A stretch of 64,000 nucleotides of DNA from Bacteroidales bacterium (GTDB taxonomy: Bacteria; Bacteroidota; Bacteroidia; Bacteroidales; UBA932): contig JAEEVC010000001.1 of the NCBI GenBank assembly GCA_016287075.1, positions 62,001-126,000 of the forward strand. The letters are read 5' to 3'. The first letter of the stretch is position 1. Every line of letters starts with the position of its first letter. The notes below the pieces were generated by a model. It did not search any database. It saw only the letters and a program-made list of their open reading frames with translations, and was not told where the DNA came from. Of the stretch, positions 9,018 to 18,141 are shown piece after piece. The position numbers were made by a program, and so were the translations under genes.

Positions 9018-9086
9018 TCAGAAGTTTACGCCGAGACCGATTTCCAGGGCCGATTGCCCGTGCAGTGGCGAGACTTTCCCGAAATT
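9018..9086 (-). pseudogene. C-terminal stump of an outer-membrane beta-barrel gene
   Basis: Read on the minus strand this stretch codes for FGKVSPLHGQS-ALEIGLGVNF followed by TGA (complement of 9018-9020). A final amphipathic strand ending in Phe at the stop is the classic end of an OM barrel protein. The frame has no start and runs at once into AT-rich sequence belonging to the ATPase gene region. This looks like the 3' end of a gene whose body was lost or displaced by an insertion. Too short for certainty. Confidence 0.5.
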
Positions 9087-9152
9087 AATTATAGATTTTC
9101 TATTATAGAATTTGTATAATTGATTTCAAATCCGTATCTTCGCAAAAAAAAG

Positions 9153-10289
9153 ATGGAGAATCCATTTTATATTACAGGAATTATCCCGGAGCGATACTTT
9201 TGCGACAGGGAAAAAGAGACCGACTGGCTTGTCAGAACACTCAGGAACAAGGCCAATGTGCTTCTCACGTCACCCAGGAGGATGGGGAAAACACAATTGA
9301 TTCGGCACGTATTCAACCAGCCCGTCATCAAAGACAATATCATCACTTTTTACACAGATATCTTTGCTACGACCAGTTTGCACGAGATGGTTTTGTTCCT
9401 GAGCAAGGAGATCTATTCGAAACTGGTCCCCAAGGGAAAAACGGCATTGGACAGATTTCTCGCTTTCCTGCGCTCCCTTTCAGGAAGTTTCGGCTACAAT
9501 CCGGTCACAGGCTCACCCTCTTTTGATGTCAAACTGGGTGATATCCATACCCCGGAGCTTACGCTCGAAGAGGTCTTCATGTACCTTGAACAAGCTGATG
9601 ATCCCTGCATTTTTGCCATCGATGAGTTTCAGCAGATCTCCCGCTACCCGGAAAAGAATGTAGAAGCTCTCCTTCGGTCCCATATCCAGAAGATGAACAA
9701 TTGTCAGTTTATATTTGCCGGCAGCAACCGGCATACGCTTGAGAATATGTTCAATGCGCCGTCGCGCCCCTTCTATAACAGCACCGAACAACTATATCTG
9801 GACCGGATTCCTAAAAAGGCTTATACTGATTTCATTCTGGAACAATTCAGTATGAACAGGCGACAGATTGACGCTCTGGCGGCATCTTTCCTGTATGATT
9901 TATTCGAGGGACATACCTACTATGTGCATAACGTTCTACACAATGCATTCGCTTTCGTCCCGCCGGAAAAAACCATCGACGAGAATGATATTCTCGCTGT
10001 ATTGAATGACATCCTGGAAGAAAAAGGGCGGGCCTATTCCTCCATGATGAATCGTTTGAATTATCAGCAAAAAGAAACGTTGATTGCCATTGCCAAGGAA
10101 AAAAAGGCTCGCGGGGTCACCTCTGTGGCCTTTGTTCGGAAACACGCGCTTAAATCTCCCAGTTCCGTTCAGTATGCTATTTCCCAACTTCTTGATGAGC
10201 AGATATTGACCTACGAAGACACGGGCAAATCCAAAACGTATAGCGTGGCCGACCGATTCCTGGAGAAATGGATTTGTAAGGTTTATTGA
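9153..10289 (+). CDS. ATP-binding protein, archaeal-ATPase-like AAA family
   Basis: 378 residues from the ATG at 9153. Walker A is LLTSPRRMGKTQL at about residues 37-49 and Walker B is IFAIDEFQQI near residue 150. The C-terminal 90 residues look like a winged helix (SSVQYAISQLLDEQILTY). These are STAND-like ATPases of unknown role, common in Bacteroidetes and often multicopy. The gene is visibly richer in A/T than its neighbours and sits against a truncated barrel gene, which suggests horizontal gain. Confidence 0.85.
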   Translation: MENPFYITGIIPERYFCDREKETDWLVRTLRNKANVLLTSPRRMGKTQLIRHVFNQPVIKDNIITFYTDIFATTSLHEMVLFLSKEIYSKLVPKGKTALDRFLAFLRSLSGSFGYNPVTGSPSFDVKLGDIHTPELTLEEVFMYLEQADDPCIFAIDEFQQISRYPEKNVEALLRSHIQKMNNCQFIFAGSNRHTLENMFNAPSRPFYNSTEQLYLDRIPKKAYTDFILEQFSMNRRQIDALAASFLYDLFEGHTYYVHNVLHNAFAFVPPEKTIDENDILAVLNDILEEKGRAYSSMMNRLNYQQKETLIAIAKEKKARGVTSVAFVRKHALKSPSSVQYAISQLLDEQILTYEDTGKSKTYSVADRFLEKWICKVY

Positions 10290-10338
10290 TGCTTTTCCCC
10301 TTTTCGCGAAGTTGGGGTAAGGTAAGTCCCCGATAGCG

Positions 10339-11778
10339 TTACTCTACGAACTCCGACATCGGCCGGATGCGGTCGGTGTAAGTGCTCCAGCCTTCCGTAT
10401 TCTTATAGGTATCGACGGCGGCGTCGGGCACGTAAATGGGGAAAGAATAGGTTTTTTCAAAAATGTCGGTCCCGGCGGAGGGCGGCGTGACCGGTTTTAC
10501 GACGACCCATCCGGGATTACAGCCGGCGAATGCAAAATTGTCTATTTTCCGGACTTTTTCCGGAATGGTCAGGTTTTTCAGGGATGAGCAATACGAGAAG
10601 CTGGCGGTACCGATCGTCAGCAGGGATTCCGGGAGAGTGATTTGAGTGGCTTTGGACCAGTATTGGAAGCCCATGACAGGAATGGACGTGACGCCGGTAA
10701 AGTACCGGAACTCCTCGAAGGAGGTACAAACCTGTCCGATATTGCCGAGTCCGTCGACATAGATGCCGTTCAAAACGGAAAAGAACCGGTCCGAAGAGAC
10801 GGCCGCCGCTTCTGAAACGCTTAGCATTCCGTCTTTGTCCGTGTCGAAAGCCTTGATGAACGCTTCGCGGATATGGATATCCTTGATGGGAACGGACGGG
10901 ATTTCATCCTGTGCATATTGATCCATGTCCTGCATATATCCGAAAACGTTCCGGCGGATTTCGACGGGTTTCCGGATGGGGATGTACAAGGCTTTCCCGT
11001 CCGTCAGCCGCAGCGTTATGGTCATCCCCCCGGATAGCGTCTGCGGGAGCATGACGGCAAAGTAGTAATTGAAGCGATTGTCAGGGATGAGCACATCCGG
11101 GCTGGCGGAAACGACCACGGAATCAATTCCTTCAATTACTTCTTTGATGACGGGGATGCCGTCTTCGTCAATTCCGCACCGGACTATTCCCGAGAGCGGC
11201 TCTCCGCCGTTTGAACGGAAAACGACGGATTGGACGGCCGTCCGGGTGACGCTGAAGCAGGCTCCTCCGCAAACATTGTAGAAGGGCATCTCGTCGAGTG
11301 ATTCCGACGTGGCCAGATGGGGGAGCGTGCCGGGGGCGAAAGACCCCCGGTATGCGCGCTGCTCGGAAGGAAGTGAAAAGGTAATGCTGTTTCCGTCGAA
11401 GGTATTGTCGGGGTTGTATGGATAAAAAGCCCAGAACCGGGGAGAGTCCGTTTCGCTGACGGGACCGTCCAATGCTCCGGTAAACAAAGCTCCGACGCCG
11501 TAGGAGCCATAAGAACCGCTCCAGGCGAACTTCCCGGCCGCCCCTGATCCGGAAAAGACGTTGAGTTCGTCCGTCCGGTTCCAGAAGATGGTATCGTACG
11601 TAATCTGCCAGTCCCATCGGCCCAACATCGTCGCACCGATTTGGGTCCGGGTTCCGCCGCTTTCGGCAAAGGATGCGCGAAGGGTCATTTCTCCGGACGA
11701 TTCCGGCTCCGCCAGCCGTGAGCAGGCCATTGTCACGGGCAGGACCGCCAGCGTAAGAAGGATAAGCATCTTTTTCAT
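10339..11778 (-). CDS. Fimbrillin-like lipoprotein with EF-hand and BspA-type leucine-rich repeats
   Basis: 479 residues. A lipoprotein signal ends at VTMAC. The N-terminal half resembles fimbrillin-like Bacteroidetes surface proteins (TRTQIG, FWAFYPYN). A single EF-hand-like loop, DTDKDGMLSVSEA, lies at about residues 316-328. Leucine-rich LRR_5 repeats follow (ITLPESLLTIGTASFSYCSSLKNLTIPE). A surface adhesion or binding role is likely. Its ATG overlaps the stop of a 49-codon upstream gene (TAATG), indicating coupled translation. Confidence 0.8.
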   Translation of the reverse strand: MKKMLILLTLAVLPVTMACSRLAEPESSGEMTLRASFAESGGTRTQIGATMLGRWDWQITYDTIFWNRTDELNVFSGSGAAGKFAWSGSYGSYGVGALFTGALDGPVSETDSPRFWAFYPYNPDNTFDGNSITFSLPSEQRAYRGSFAPGTLPHLATSESLDEMPFYNVCGGACFSVTRTAVQSVVFRSNGGEPLSGIVRCGIDEDGIPVIKEVIEGIDSVVVSASPDVLIPDNRFNYYFAVMLPQTLSGGMTITLRLTDGKALYIPIRKPVEIRRNVFGYMQDMDQYAQDEIPSVPIKDIHIREAFIKAFDTDKDGMLSVSEAAAVSSDRFFSVLNGIYVDGLGNIGQVCTSFEEFRYFTGVTSIPVMGFQYWSKATQITLPESLLTIGTASFSYCSSLKNLTIPEKVRKIDNFAFAGCNPGWVVVKPVTPPSAGTDIFEKTYSFPIYVPDAAVDTYKNTEGWSTYTDRIRPMSEFVE

Positions 11779-11927
11779 TACGAAAGCAAATCTAACCAGT
11801 TGACATACTCGACATGCTCAACATCTCCGCGTCCTTGCCCGTTCTCCTGACCGGATTCGCAGAAACTGCGGTCGGGAAAGAAGGGGCAGATGCGCATTGA
11901 TGGATGCAGGTAACGCTTTTTCTCCAT
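11778..11927 (-). CDS. Small 49-residue protein coupled to the lipoprotein gene
   Basis: Open frame of 50 codons including stop: starts MEKKRYLHPSMRICPFFPD and ends EYVNWLDLLS. The TAA stop shares its last A with the ATG of the next gene. A -7 box lies 22 bp upstream, so it opens the transcript. Short proteins with an M-K/E-K-K-Y-x-x-P start are frequent before surface lipoprotein genes in Bacteroidales; no function is known to me. No signal peptide. Confidence 0.6.
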   Translation of the reverse strand: MEKKRYLHPSMRICPFFPDRSFCESGQENGQGRGDVEHVEYVNWLDLLS

Positions 11928-11948
11928 AACAAATAAAGGGCTACTGTG

Positions 11949-11956
11949 CAAAGTTA
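11949..11956 (-). promoter_or_regulatory. -7 box for the small ORF/lipoprotein transcript
   Basis: TAACTTTG on the minus strand, consensus TAnnTTTG. A TTG at the complement of 11980-11982 is at the long end of the usual spacing (23 bp). Confidence 0.5.
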
Positions 11957-12042
11957 AACAAATAATTGGAGATCAGCTGCAAGTCGGTAATCATTCACAC
12001 CATGTGCTTTCAGCACAATTTTTGCAGTACCCCTGCGTCCCT

Positions 12043-12057
12043 TTGTCCATAGGACAA
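12043..12057. promoter_or_regulatory. Inverted repeat upstream of the RND efflux operon (possible operator)
   Basis: TTGTCC-ATA-GGACAA, perfect six-base arms around three bases, 15 bp before the GTG at 12072. Position and symmetry suit a dimeric repressor site, but no regulator gene is adjacent. Confidence 0.35.
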
Positions 12058-12071
12058 GGGGAAGTTACGTA

Positions 12072-13631
12072 GTGAAAACAGTCAGAACAATGAGAATACG
12101 AGTTGGGATCGTGGCGGCGGCCCTGTGCCTGCTGCCGGTTGCTTCATATGCCCAGTACCGCGACGGAGCGCCGCAGAAGGCGGATTCGACCGTCGTGCTG
12201 ACGCTCGAAGACGCGCTCCGGATCGCCCTGTCGGAAAATGTGTCCGTCAAGGTGGCGGACATGGAGATCGAGCGGCAGCAATACGCCCGGAAGGGCTCCT
12301 ATTCCGCGCTGTTGCCGCAGGTCAACGGCAGCGGGTCCTACCAGCGGACCATCAAGAAGCAGGTCATGTACATGGGCGGCGGGTCCGATGACGAGGAAGG
12401 CGGCGGCGGAATGGCCGGCATGATGGCCGGGATCCTGGATCCGGTCATGTACTATATCACCCAGATCATCCAGGCGGGCGGATACATGATCCCGCCGTAT
12501 GTGGCTCCCGTCAAGCCGGATGAAGGCAGTTCCTCGGACAGCGGTTTCGCCGTCGGCCGCCTGAACACGTACAGCGCGGGAATCAACGCGGCCATGCCGC
12601 TGGTGAATGCCCAGCTCTGGGAGAGCCTGCGGCTGACCGGCGACCAGGTCGAACTTTCCGTCGAACAGGCGCGCGAGTCCCGGCTCGGCACGGTGACCTC
12701 CGTCAAGCAGGCCTTCTACGCGGTCCTGATGGCGAAAGAGGCCTTCGAGGTGTACAAGGAGGTCTATGAAAACGCCGTGGAGAATTTCAAGCAGACGGAG
12801 ATGCGCTTCAATGCCCAGAAGGCCTCCGAACTGGATCTTACGCGGGCCAAGGCCAATGTCGCGGCGGCCATCCCGAACGTCTATAACGCCGAGAACGGCG
12901 TGATGCTCGCCCTGTGGCAGCTCAAGGCCGTGATGGGCGTGGACCTCGATCTGGATGTCGATGTGGCCGGCCGGCTCGGCGACTATGCCGACCGGATGCT
13001 CGCGGAAATGCATGATTTCGACGACATTACCCTTGACGGTAACAGCTCCCTCCGCCAGCTCGCCCTCCAGGCTGAGATGCTGGCGAAGACCGTCCGGATG
13101 CAGCAGTACGCATACCTGCCGACCCTTTCGCTGTCCTTCGCTTACAGCTACAACGCGATGACGGACGACTTCCAGTTCAAGAACTACCACTGGACGCCGT
13201 ATTCCTTTGTCGGCCTCCAGCTGAGCATCCCGATCTTCTCGGGCGGCAAGCGGTACCACGACATCAAGCAGACGCGCGTCCAGGCGGCCGAACTTGACCT
13301 CCAGCGCATCAATGCCGAGCGCCAGCTGAAGATCGGCATCCGCCAGGGCCTCTCCACGATGGAGACGGCGATGAAGACCTACGAGGCCTCGCGCCAGGGG
13401 CTGGAGAGCGCCGAAAAGGCCTATGACATCGCCGAGAAGTCCTACCGGCTCGGCGGCAGCACCCTGACGGACCTGTCCAACACCCAGCTGGTGCTGACCC
13501 AGTCCCGCCTGGCCGTTTCCCAGGCCATCTACAATTTCATCGTCGCAAAGGCCTCCCTGGAGCAGACGCTCGGCTACGACTTCCGCGACGGGGCCGGAAA
13601 CGCCTCCCTGACCAATCCTTATGAAAAATAG
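12072..13631 (+). CDS. TolC-family outer-membrane efflux protein
   Basis: 519 residues from a GTG at 12072; an ATG at 12090 gives a cleaner signal peptide (cleavage near SYAQ) and may be the real start. Two long helical OEP repeats match the trimeric outer-membrane channel fold (SALLPQVNGSGSY; LTDLSNTQLVLTQSRLAVSQAIYNFIVAKASLEQTLG). An acidic and Gly/Met-rich insert (GGGSDDEEGGGGMAGMM) near residues 100-120 is unusual. It overlaps the adaptor gene and forms an RND export operon with it. Confidence 0.93.
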   Translation: MKTVRTMRIRVGIVAAALCLLPVASYAQYRDGAPQKADSTVVLTLEDALRIALSENVSVKVADMEIERQQYARKGSYSALLPQVNGSGSYQRTIKKQVMYMGGGSDDEEGGGGMAGMMAGILDPVMYYITQIIQAGGYMIPPYVAPVKPDEGSSSDSGFAVGRLNTYSAGINAAMPLVNAQLWESLRLTGDQVELSVEQARESRLGTVTSVKQAFYAVLMAKEAFEVYKEVYENAVENFKQTEMRFNAQKASELDLTRAKANVAAAIPNVYNAENGVMLALWQLKAVMGVDLDLDVDVAGRLGDYADRMLAEMHDFDDITLDGNSSLRQLALQAEMLAKTVRMQQYAYLPTLSLSFAYSYNAMTDDFQFKNYHWTPYSFVGLQLSIPIFSGGKRYHDIKQTRVQAAELDLQRINAERQLKIGIRQGLSTMETAMKTYEASRQGLESAEKAYDIAEKSYRLGGSTLTDLSNTQLVLTQSRLAVSQAIYNFIVAKASLEQTLGYDFRDGAGNASLTNPYEK

Positions 13632-13641
13632 AGAACACGAT

Positions 13642-14673
13642 ATGAAACAGATCTGCATCCTTGCCGCCGCGGCGCTCGTCGCCGTTTCCTGCGGCAACGC
13701 CGGAAAGAAGGCGGAGGCGCCCGCCCCCGCCGCGCCGGCACAGGAACAACTCCGCACCGTCGAAGTGGCGCCGGCCACCGCCCGCGACGTTCCCCAGGAA
13801 AGCGTTTACTCCAGCGCCGTCGAGGCCTATGCGACCAACAACATCATGCCCCAGCAGGGCGGCCGCATCCGCAAGATCAACGTGGAAGTCGGCGATTATG
13901 TGACCAACGGCCAGATCCTCGCCGAGATGGACCGGCTCCAGCTCGACCAGCTGGCCCTCCAGATCCAGAACGACGAGATCGAATATGCCCGCCTGAAAGG
14001 GCTTTACGAGAAGGGCGGCGTCTCCCAGTCGGATTTCGAGGCCGCGGAACTCGGCTACAAGGTCCGCCGGAGCAACTATGAGAACCTGCTCGAAAACACG
14101 ATCCTCCGGAGCCCGATCAACGGCTACGTCACCGCCCGCAACTTCGATGTCGGGGACATGTTCGCGATGACCGCGCCCCTGTTCACCATCCAGCAGGTCG
14201 TCCCGGTGAAGCTCCTCGTGGGCATCTCCGAGAGCGAATACACCAAGGTCAAGAAAGGCGACACGGTCGAACTGACCGCCGACGCCCTTCCCGGCCGCAC
14301 ATTCACCGGAAGGGTCCGCCGGCTCTATCCGACCATCAACCCCGGCACCCACACGTTCAACGCGGAAGTGATCGTCCAGAACGGCGACCGCGCCCTGCGG
14401 CCGGGCATGTACGCCCGCGTGAAGGTGACCTTCGGCGTCGACCGCCACATCGTCCTGCCGGACCAGGCCATCGTCAAGCAGGAGGGAACCGGCCAGCGTT
14501 TCGTGTACATCCTCAATGAGGACAGCACGGTCAGCTACATCCCGGTCGGGGCCGGCCGCCACATGGGCTCCGAGTACGAGATTACCTCCGGGCTGGAGGA
14601 AGGCCAGGTCGTCGTCGTGAAGGGCCAGGCCGGCCTGAAGGACGGCATGAAGGTGGAAGTGCTTAACAAATAG
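13642..14673 (+). CDS. RND efflux periplasmic adaptor lipoprotein
   Basis: 343 residues from the ATG at 13642, chosen because MKQICILAAAALVAVSC is a typical lipoprotein signal; an in-frame ATG at 13621 overlaps the tolC-like stop. Membrane-fusion-protein order is present: biotinyl-lipoyl half (GRIRKINVEVGDYVTNGQILAEMD), a short coiled-coil hairpin, the second half (TILRSPINGYVTARNFDVGDMF) and beta-barrel/membrane-proximal domains. It links the inner-membrane pump to the TolC-like channel. Confidence 0.95.
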   Translation: MKQICILAAAALVAVSCGNAGKKAEAPAPAAPAQEQLRTVEVAPATARDVPQESVYSSAVEAYATNNIMPQQGGRIRKINVEVGDYVTNGQILAEMDRLQLDQLALQIQNDEIEYARLKGLYEKGGVSQSDFEAAELGYKVRRSNYENLLENTILRSPINGYVTARNFDVGDMFAMTAPLFTIQQVVPVKLLVGISESEYTKVKKGDTVELTADALPGRTFTGRVRRLYPTINPGTHTFNAEVIVQNGDRALRPGMYARVKVTFGVDRHIVLPDQAIVKQEGTGQRFVYILNEDSTVSYIPVGAGRHMGSEYEITSGLEEGQVVVVKGQAGLKDGMKVEVLNK

Positions 14674-14679
14674 CGGTTT

Positions 14680-17600
14680 ATGAGCATCTACAGAACAGCC
14701 GTCAATAAGCCGGTCACGACCGCCCTCATCTTCCTGGCCTTCGCGATCCTCGGCGTGTTCTCCCTGACCCGGCTGCCCGTGGACAACTTCCCGGACATCG
14801 AGTCGAACGTCATCATGGTCATGTCCTCCTACCCGGGGGCGAGCGCCGAGGACGTGGAGAACAACCTCACGAAGGTGCTGGAGAACTCCCTGAACGGCAT
14901 CGCCGACCTGAAGGACCTGACCTCCAATTCGCGGGAGAACATCTCCATCCTCACCCTCCAGTTCGAATACGGCACTGACATCGACGTGGCGACGAACGAT
15001 GTCCGGGACAAACTGGACATGGTCAGCCAGACCCTCCCGGACGGGGCTTCGACCCCGTTCATCTTCAAGTTCAGCGTCGATGACATGCCGATCATGATCA
15101 TGGCCGCGACGGCCAACCAGAGCGTGTCGGCCCTCGACAAGATCCTGGACGACCGCGTGGCGACCCCGCTCGCGCGCGTTTCCGGCGTCGGCACGGTTTC
15201 CGTGGCCGGTGCGCCGAAGCGCGAGATCCAGGTCTATTGCGACCCGGCGAAGCTGGAGGCCTACGGGCTCAGCGTCGCGGCCCTGTCGCAGATTATCGCG
15301 GCGGAAAACCGCAACGTCCCCTCCGGCAGCATCGACATCGGCTCCGACACCTACTCCCTCCGCATCAAGAAGGAGTTCCAGGACCCGTCCGAGCTCTATG
15401 ACGTCATCGTGGGCTCCTACAACGGCAGCGCCGTCTATCTGCGGGATGTCGCCCGCATCGACGACACGCTGGAAGAGCGCTCCCAGGAATCCTACACCAA
15501 CGGCGTCCGCGGCGCCCAGATCATCATCCAGAAGCAGTCCGGCTACAACACCGTGAATGTGATCCGGAAGGTCAACAAGGAGATGCAGCGGATTGAAAAG
15601 ACGCTCCCCTCCGACATCAGGATCACCCGGGTCGTCGATTCCTCCGACAACATCCTGCGGACCATCAACTCCCTGAAAGAGACCATCCTGATCACTTTCC
15701 TCGTGGTCATGCTCGTGGTGTTCCTCTTCCTCGGCCGCTGGCGGGGCACCCTCATCGTGGTGCTCTCGATCCCGATCGCCCTCCTGGCCTCGCTGATGTA
15801 CCTCCTTGCGACAGGGAACACGCTGAATATCATTTCGATGTCCGCGCTATCCATCGCCATCGGCATGGTCGTGGACGACGCGATCGTGGTCCTGGAGAAC
15901 GTGTCCACCCACATCGACCGGGGCGAGAAGCCGAGGGAGGCCGCCGTCCACGGTACGGGCGAGGTCGGCATCTCCGTCATCGCCTCGACCCTCACGATGC
16001 TCTGCGTGTTCATCCCGCTGACGATGATTTCCGGCATGGCGGGCATGCTGTTCAAGCAGCTCGGCTGGATCGTCTCGATCATCATGGTCGTCTCGACGAC
16101 CGCGGCACTCACCCTCGTCCCGATGCTTTGCTCGGTCCTGTTGACAAACAAGCCCAAGACCGGCAAACTCTACAAGGCCGTCTTCGGACCGGTCAACAAG
16201 GTCCTCGACGGCATCTCCCACGGCTATTCCCGGATGATCGACTGGTGCATGCGCCACAAGCGCATCGTGCTCTTCGCCGCCGTCGTGGTGTTCTTCGTCG
16301 TGCTGGGACTGTACGTGCCCCGGATGAAGACCGAATTCATGCCGAAATCCGACCAGGGCCGCATCCAGGCCTCGATCGAACTGCCGATCGGCACCTCACA
16401 GGACGTGACCCGCGACGTGGCGGCGCGCATCTATGAGAAAATCGCGGCCGATGTCCCCGAGATCAAGGTCCTGAGCTACCGCTTCGGCCAGGCGGACACC
16501 GACAACGCCTTCGCGAGCATGCAGAACAACGGCACCTACCTGATCTCGATGAACATCAACATCGGGTCGCGGGAGCTGCGGAAACGCTCCTCCGGCGAGA
16601 TCGCCGACATCATCCGCGCCGACCTGCGCCTCTTCCCGGAACTGAACAAGTTCAACGTGACGGAAGGCGGCGGCATGGGCGGCGGCGCCTCGAGCGTCCA
16701 GCTGGAAATCTACGGCTACGACTTCGGGGAGACCGAGCGGGCGGCCCGTGCGGTCCGCACGGCGATGCTGGAGAGTCCGTCCTTCGCCCAGGTCATCCTC
16801 AGCCGCGACCAGTACACGCCGGAATACGAGGTCGATTTCGACCGGCAGAAGCTGGCGCTCAACGGGTTGAGCTCCACGACCGCCGCGGCCGCCGTCAGTG
16901 CGGCCATGAGCGGCTCGGTGATGTCGTTCTACCGCGAGGCCGGCGAGGAATACAACATCCGCGTCCGGTATGCGCCGGAGTTCCGCCGGAGCATCGAGGA
17001 CATCGAGAACATCGTGATTTACAACACCCAGGGGCGCGGCATCAAGGTCCGTGACCTTGGGACCATCGTCGAGTCGAAGGTGCCTCCGACCATCCAGCGC
17101 AAGAACCGCGACCGCTACATCATGGTCACGGGCATCGTCTCCCGCGGCCATGCGCTCAGCGAGGCGGTGGAGGCCACCCAGGCCATCATGGACGCGAATC
17201 CGCTCCCGACCGGCCTCGACTGGCGGATCGGCGGCGACTACGAGGACCAGCAGGACATGTTCTCGGACATGATCCTCCTGATCCTGCTGATCATCATCCT
17301 CGTGTACATGGTCATGGCCTCGCAGTTCGAGTCCTTCATGGGCCCGTTCGTGATCATGGCCTCGATCCCGTTCGCCCTCGTGGGCGTGGCCCTCGGCAAC
17401 ATGCTCCACGGCATGGCCATCGGCATCATGTCCATGATCGGCATCATCATCCTGCTGGGCATCGTGGTGAAGAACGGCATCGTGCTGATCGACTATACGA
17501 TCCTCTGCCAGGAGCGGGGGATGAGCGTGCGGGAATCCTCCGTCGTCGCGGCCCGGAGCCGTCTCCGCCCGATCCTCATGACCACCCTTACGACGGTCCT

Positions 17601-17790
17601 CGGCATGCTCCCGATGGCCCTCGGCCGCGGGGAAGGTTCCGAAATGTGGAACGGCCTCGGCGTCACCGTCGCCTGGGGCCTGTCCATCTCCACCCTGATC
17701 ACCCTTGTCATCATCCCGGTCCTGTACTGCGGCTTCACGGAGCACCGTGAGAAGCGGAAGGCCCGCAAAGCAGCAAAAATAGCAGCATGA
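14680..17790 (+). CDS. RND multidrug-type efflux transporter (AcrB/HAE-1 family)
   Basis: 1036 residues, the normal length for hydrophobe/amphiphile RND pumps. It starts SIYRTAVNKPVTTALIFLAFAILGVFSLTRLPVDNFPDIE. Two sets of six membrane segments flank two large periplasmic loops. The TM4 proton-relay region reads SIAIGMVVDDAIVVLENV, with the expected paired Asp. It is driven by proton flux and exports substrates from periplasm or membrane. The ATG lies seven bases after the adaptor stop and the gene end overlaps the next by four bases. Confidence 0.96.
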   Translation: MSIYRTAVNKPVTTALIFLAFAILGVFSLTRLPVDNFPDIESNVIMVMSSYPGASAEDVENNLTKVLENSLNGIADLKDLTSNSRENISILTLQFEYGTDIDVATNDVRDKLDMVSQTLPDGASTPFIFKFSVDDMPIMIMAATANQSVSALDKILDDRVATPLARVSGVGTVSVAGAPKREIQVYCDPAKLEAYGLSVAALSQIIAAENRNVPSGSIDIGSDTYSLRIKKEFQDPSELYDVIVGSYNGSAVYLRDVARIDDTLEERSQESYTNGVRGAQIIIQKQSGYNTVNVIRKVNKEMQRIEKTLPSDIRITRVVDSSDNILRTINSLKETILITFLVVMLVVFLFLGRWRGTLIVVLSIPIALLASLMYLLATGNTLNIISMSALSIAIGMVVDDAIVVLENVSTHIDRGEKPREAAVHGTGEVGISVIASTLTMLCVFIPLTMISGMAGMLFKQLGWIVSIIMVVSTTAALTLVPMLCSVLLTNKPKTGKLYKAVFGPVNKVLDGISHGYSRMIDWCMRHKRIVLFAAVVVFFVVLGLYVPRMKTEFMPKSDQGRIQASIELPIGTSQDVTRDVAARIYEKIAADVPEIKVLSYRFGQADTDNAFASMQNNGTYLISMNINIGSRELRKRSSGEIADIIRADLRLFPELNKFNVTEGGGMGGGASSVQLEIYGYDFGETERAARAVRTAMLESPSFAQVILSRDQYTPEYEVDFDRQKLALNGLSSTTAAAAVSAAMSGSVMSFYREAGEEYNIRVRYAPEFRRSIEDIENIVIYNTQGRGIKVRDLGTIVESKVPPTIQRKNRDRYIMVTGIVSRGHALSEAVEATQAIMDANPLPTGLDWRIGGDYEDQQDMFSDMILLILLIIILVYMVMASQFESFMGPFVIMASIPFALVGVALGNMLHGMAIGIMSMIGIIILLGIVVKNGIVLIDYTILCQERGMSVRESSVVAARSRLRPILMTTLTTVLGMLPMALGRGEGSEMWNGLGVTVAWGLSISTLITLVIIPVLYCGFTEHREKRKARKAAKIAA

Positions 17791-18080
17791 AAGCGATCTT
17801 TATAGCTTATAACCAGGCTTTTAACGAGGAAATCATCGAGTTGCTCGCCTCGTTCGGCCAGCGCGGTTTCACCGAGTGGAACGAGATCGGCGGCCGGGGT
17901 TCCGTGGACGGCGAGCCCCACCGCGGTTCCCATGCCTGGCCCACCCAGAACCATGCGGTGCTGAGCGTCGTCCCTGACGACGTCGCCCCGCAGGTGATGG
18001 CCGCCCTCCGGGAAAAGGACGCGGCTTTCCCGAAGCTCGGCCTGCGGGCCTGGACCCTCCCCGTGGACGAGGCCTTGTAG
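17787..18080 (+). CDS. Small PII-like protein at the end of the RND operon
   Basis: 97 residues, ATGA overlap with the pump gene. The sequence (MKAIFIAYNQAFNEEIIELL, then TEWNEIGGRGSVDGEPHRGSHAWPTQN, then VVPDDVAPQVMAAL) fits a ferredoxin-like PII/DUF3240-type fold with a long Gly-rich loop. Related small PII-like proteins accompany RND exporters in other bacteria. It may sense a ligand and tune the pump. No PII uridylylation Tyr motif is evident. Confidence 0.6.
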   Translation: MKAIFIAYNQAFNEEIIELLASFGQRGFTEWNEIGGRGSVDGEPHRGSHAWPTQNHAVLSVVPDDVAPQVMAALREKDAAFPKLGLRAWTLPVDEAL

Positions 18081-18086
18081 GACTTG

Positions 18087-18117
18087 TTGCATTTCATTGG
18101 GAATTTACTTATCTTTG
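18087..18117 (+). promoter_or_regulatory. Thioredoxin gene promoter
   Basis: TTG at 18087-18089, 20-bp spacer, TATCTTTG at 18110-18117, 24 bp before the ATG. Close to the Bacteroidetes consensus. Confidence 0.7.
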
Positions 18118-18141
18118 TCCGATTGATAATAGATTTGCGTT

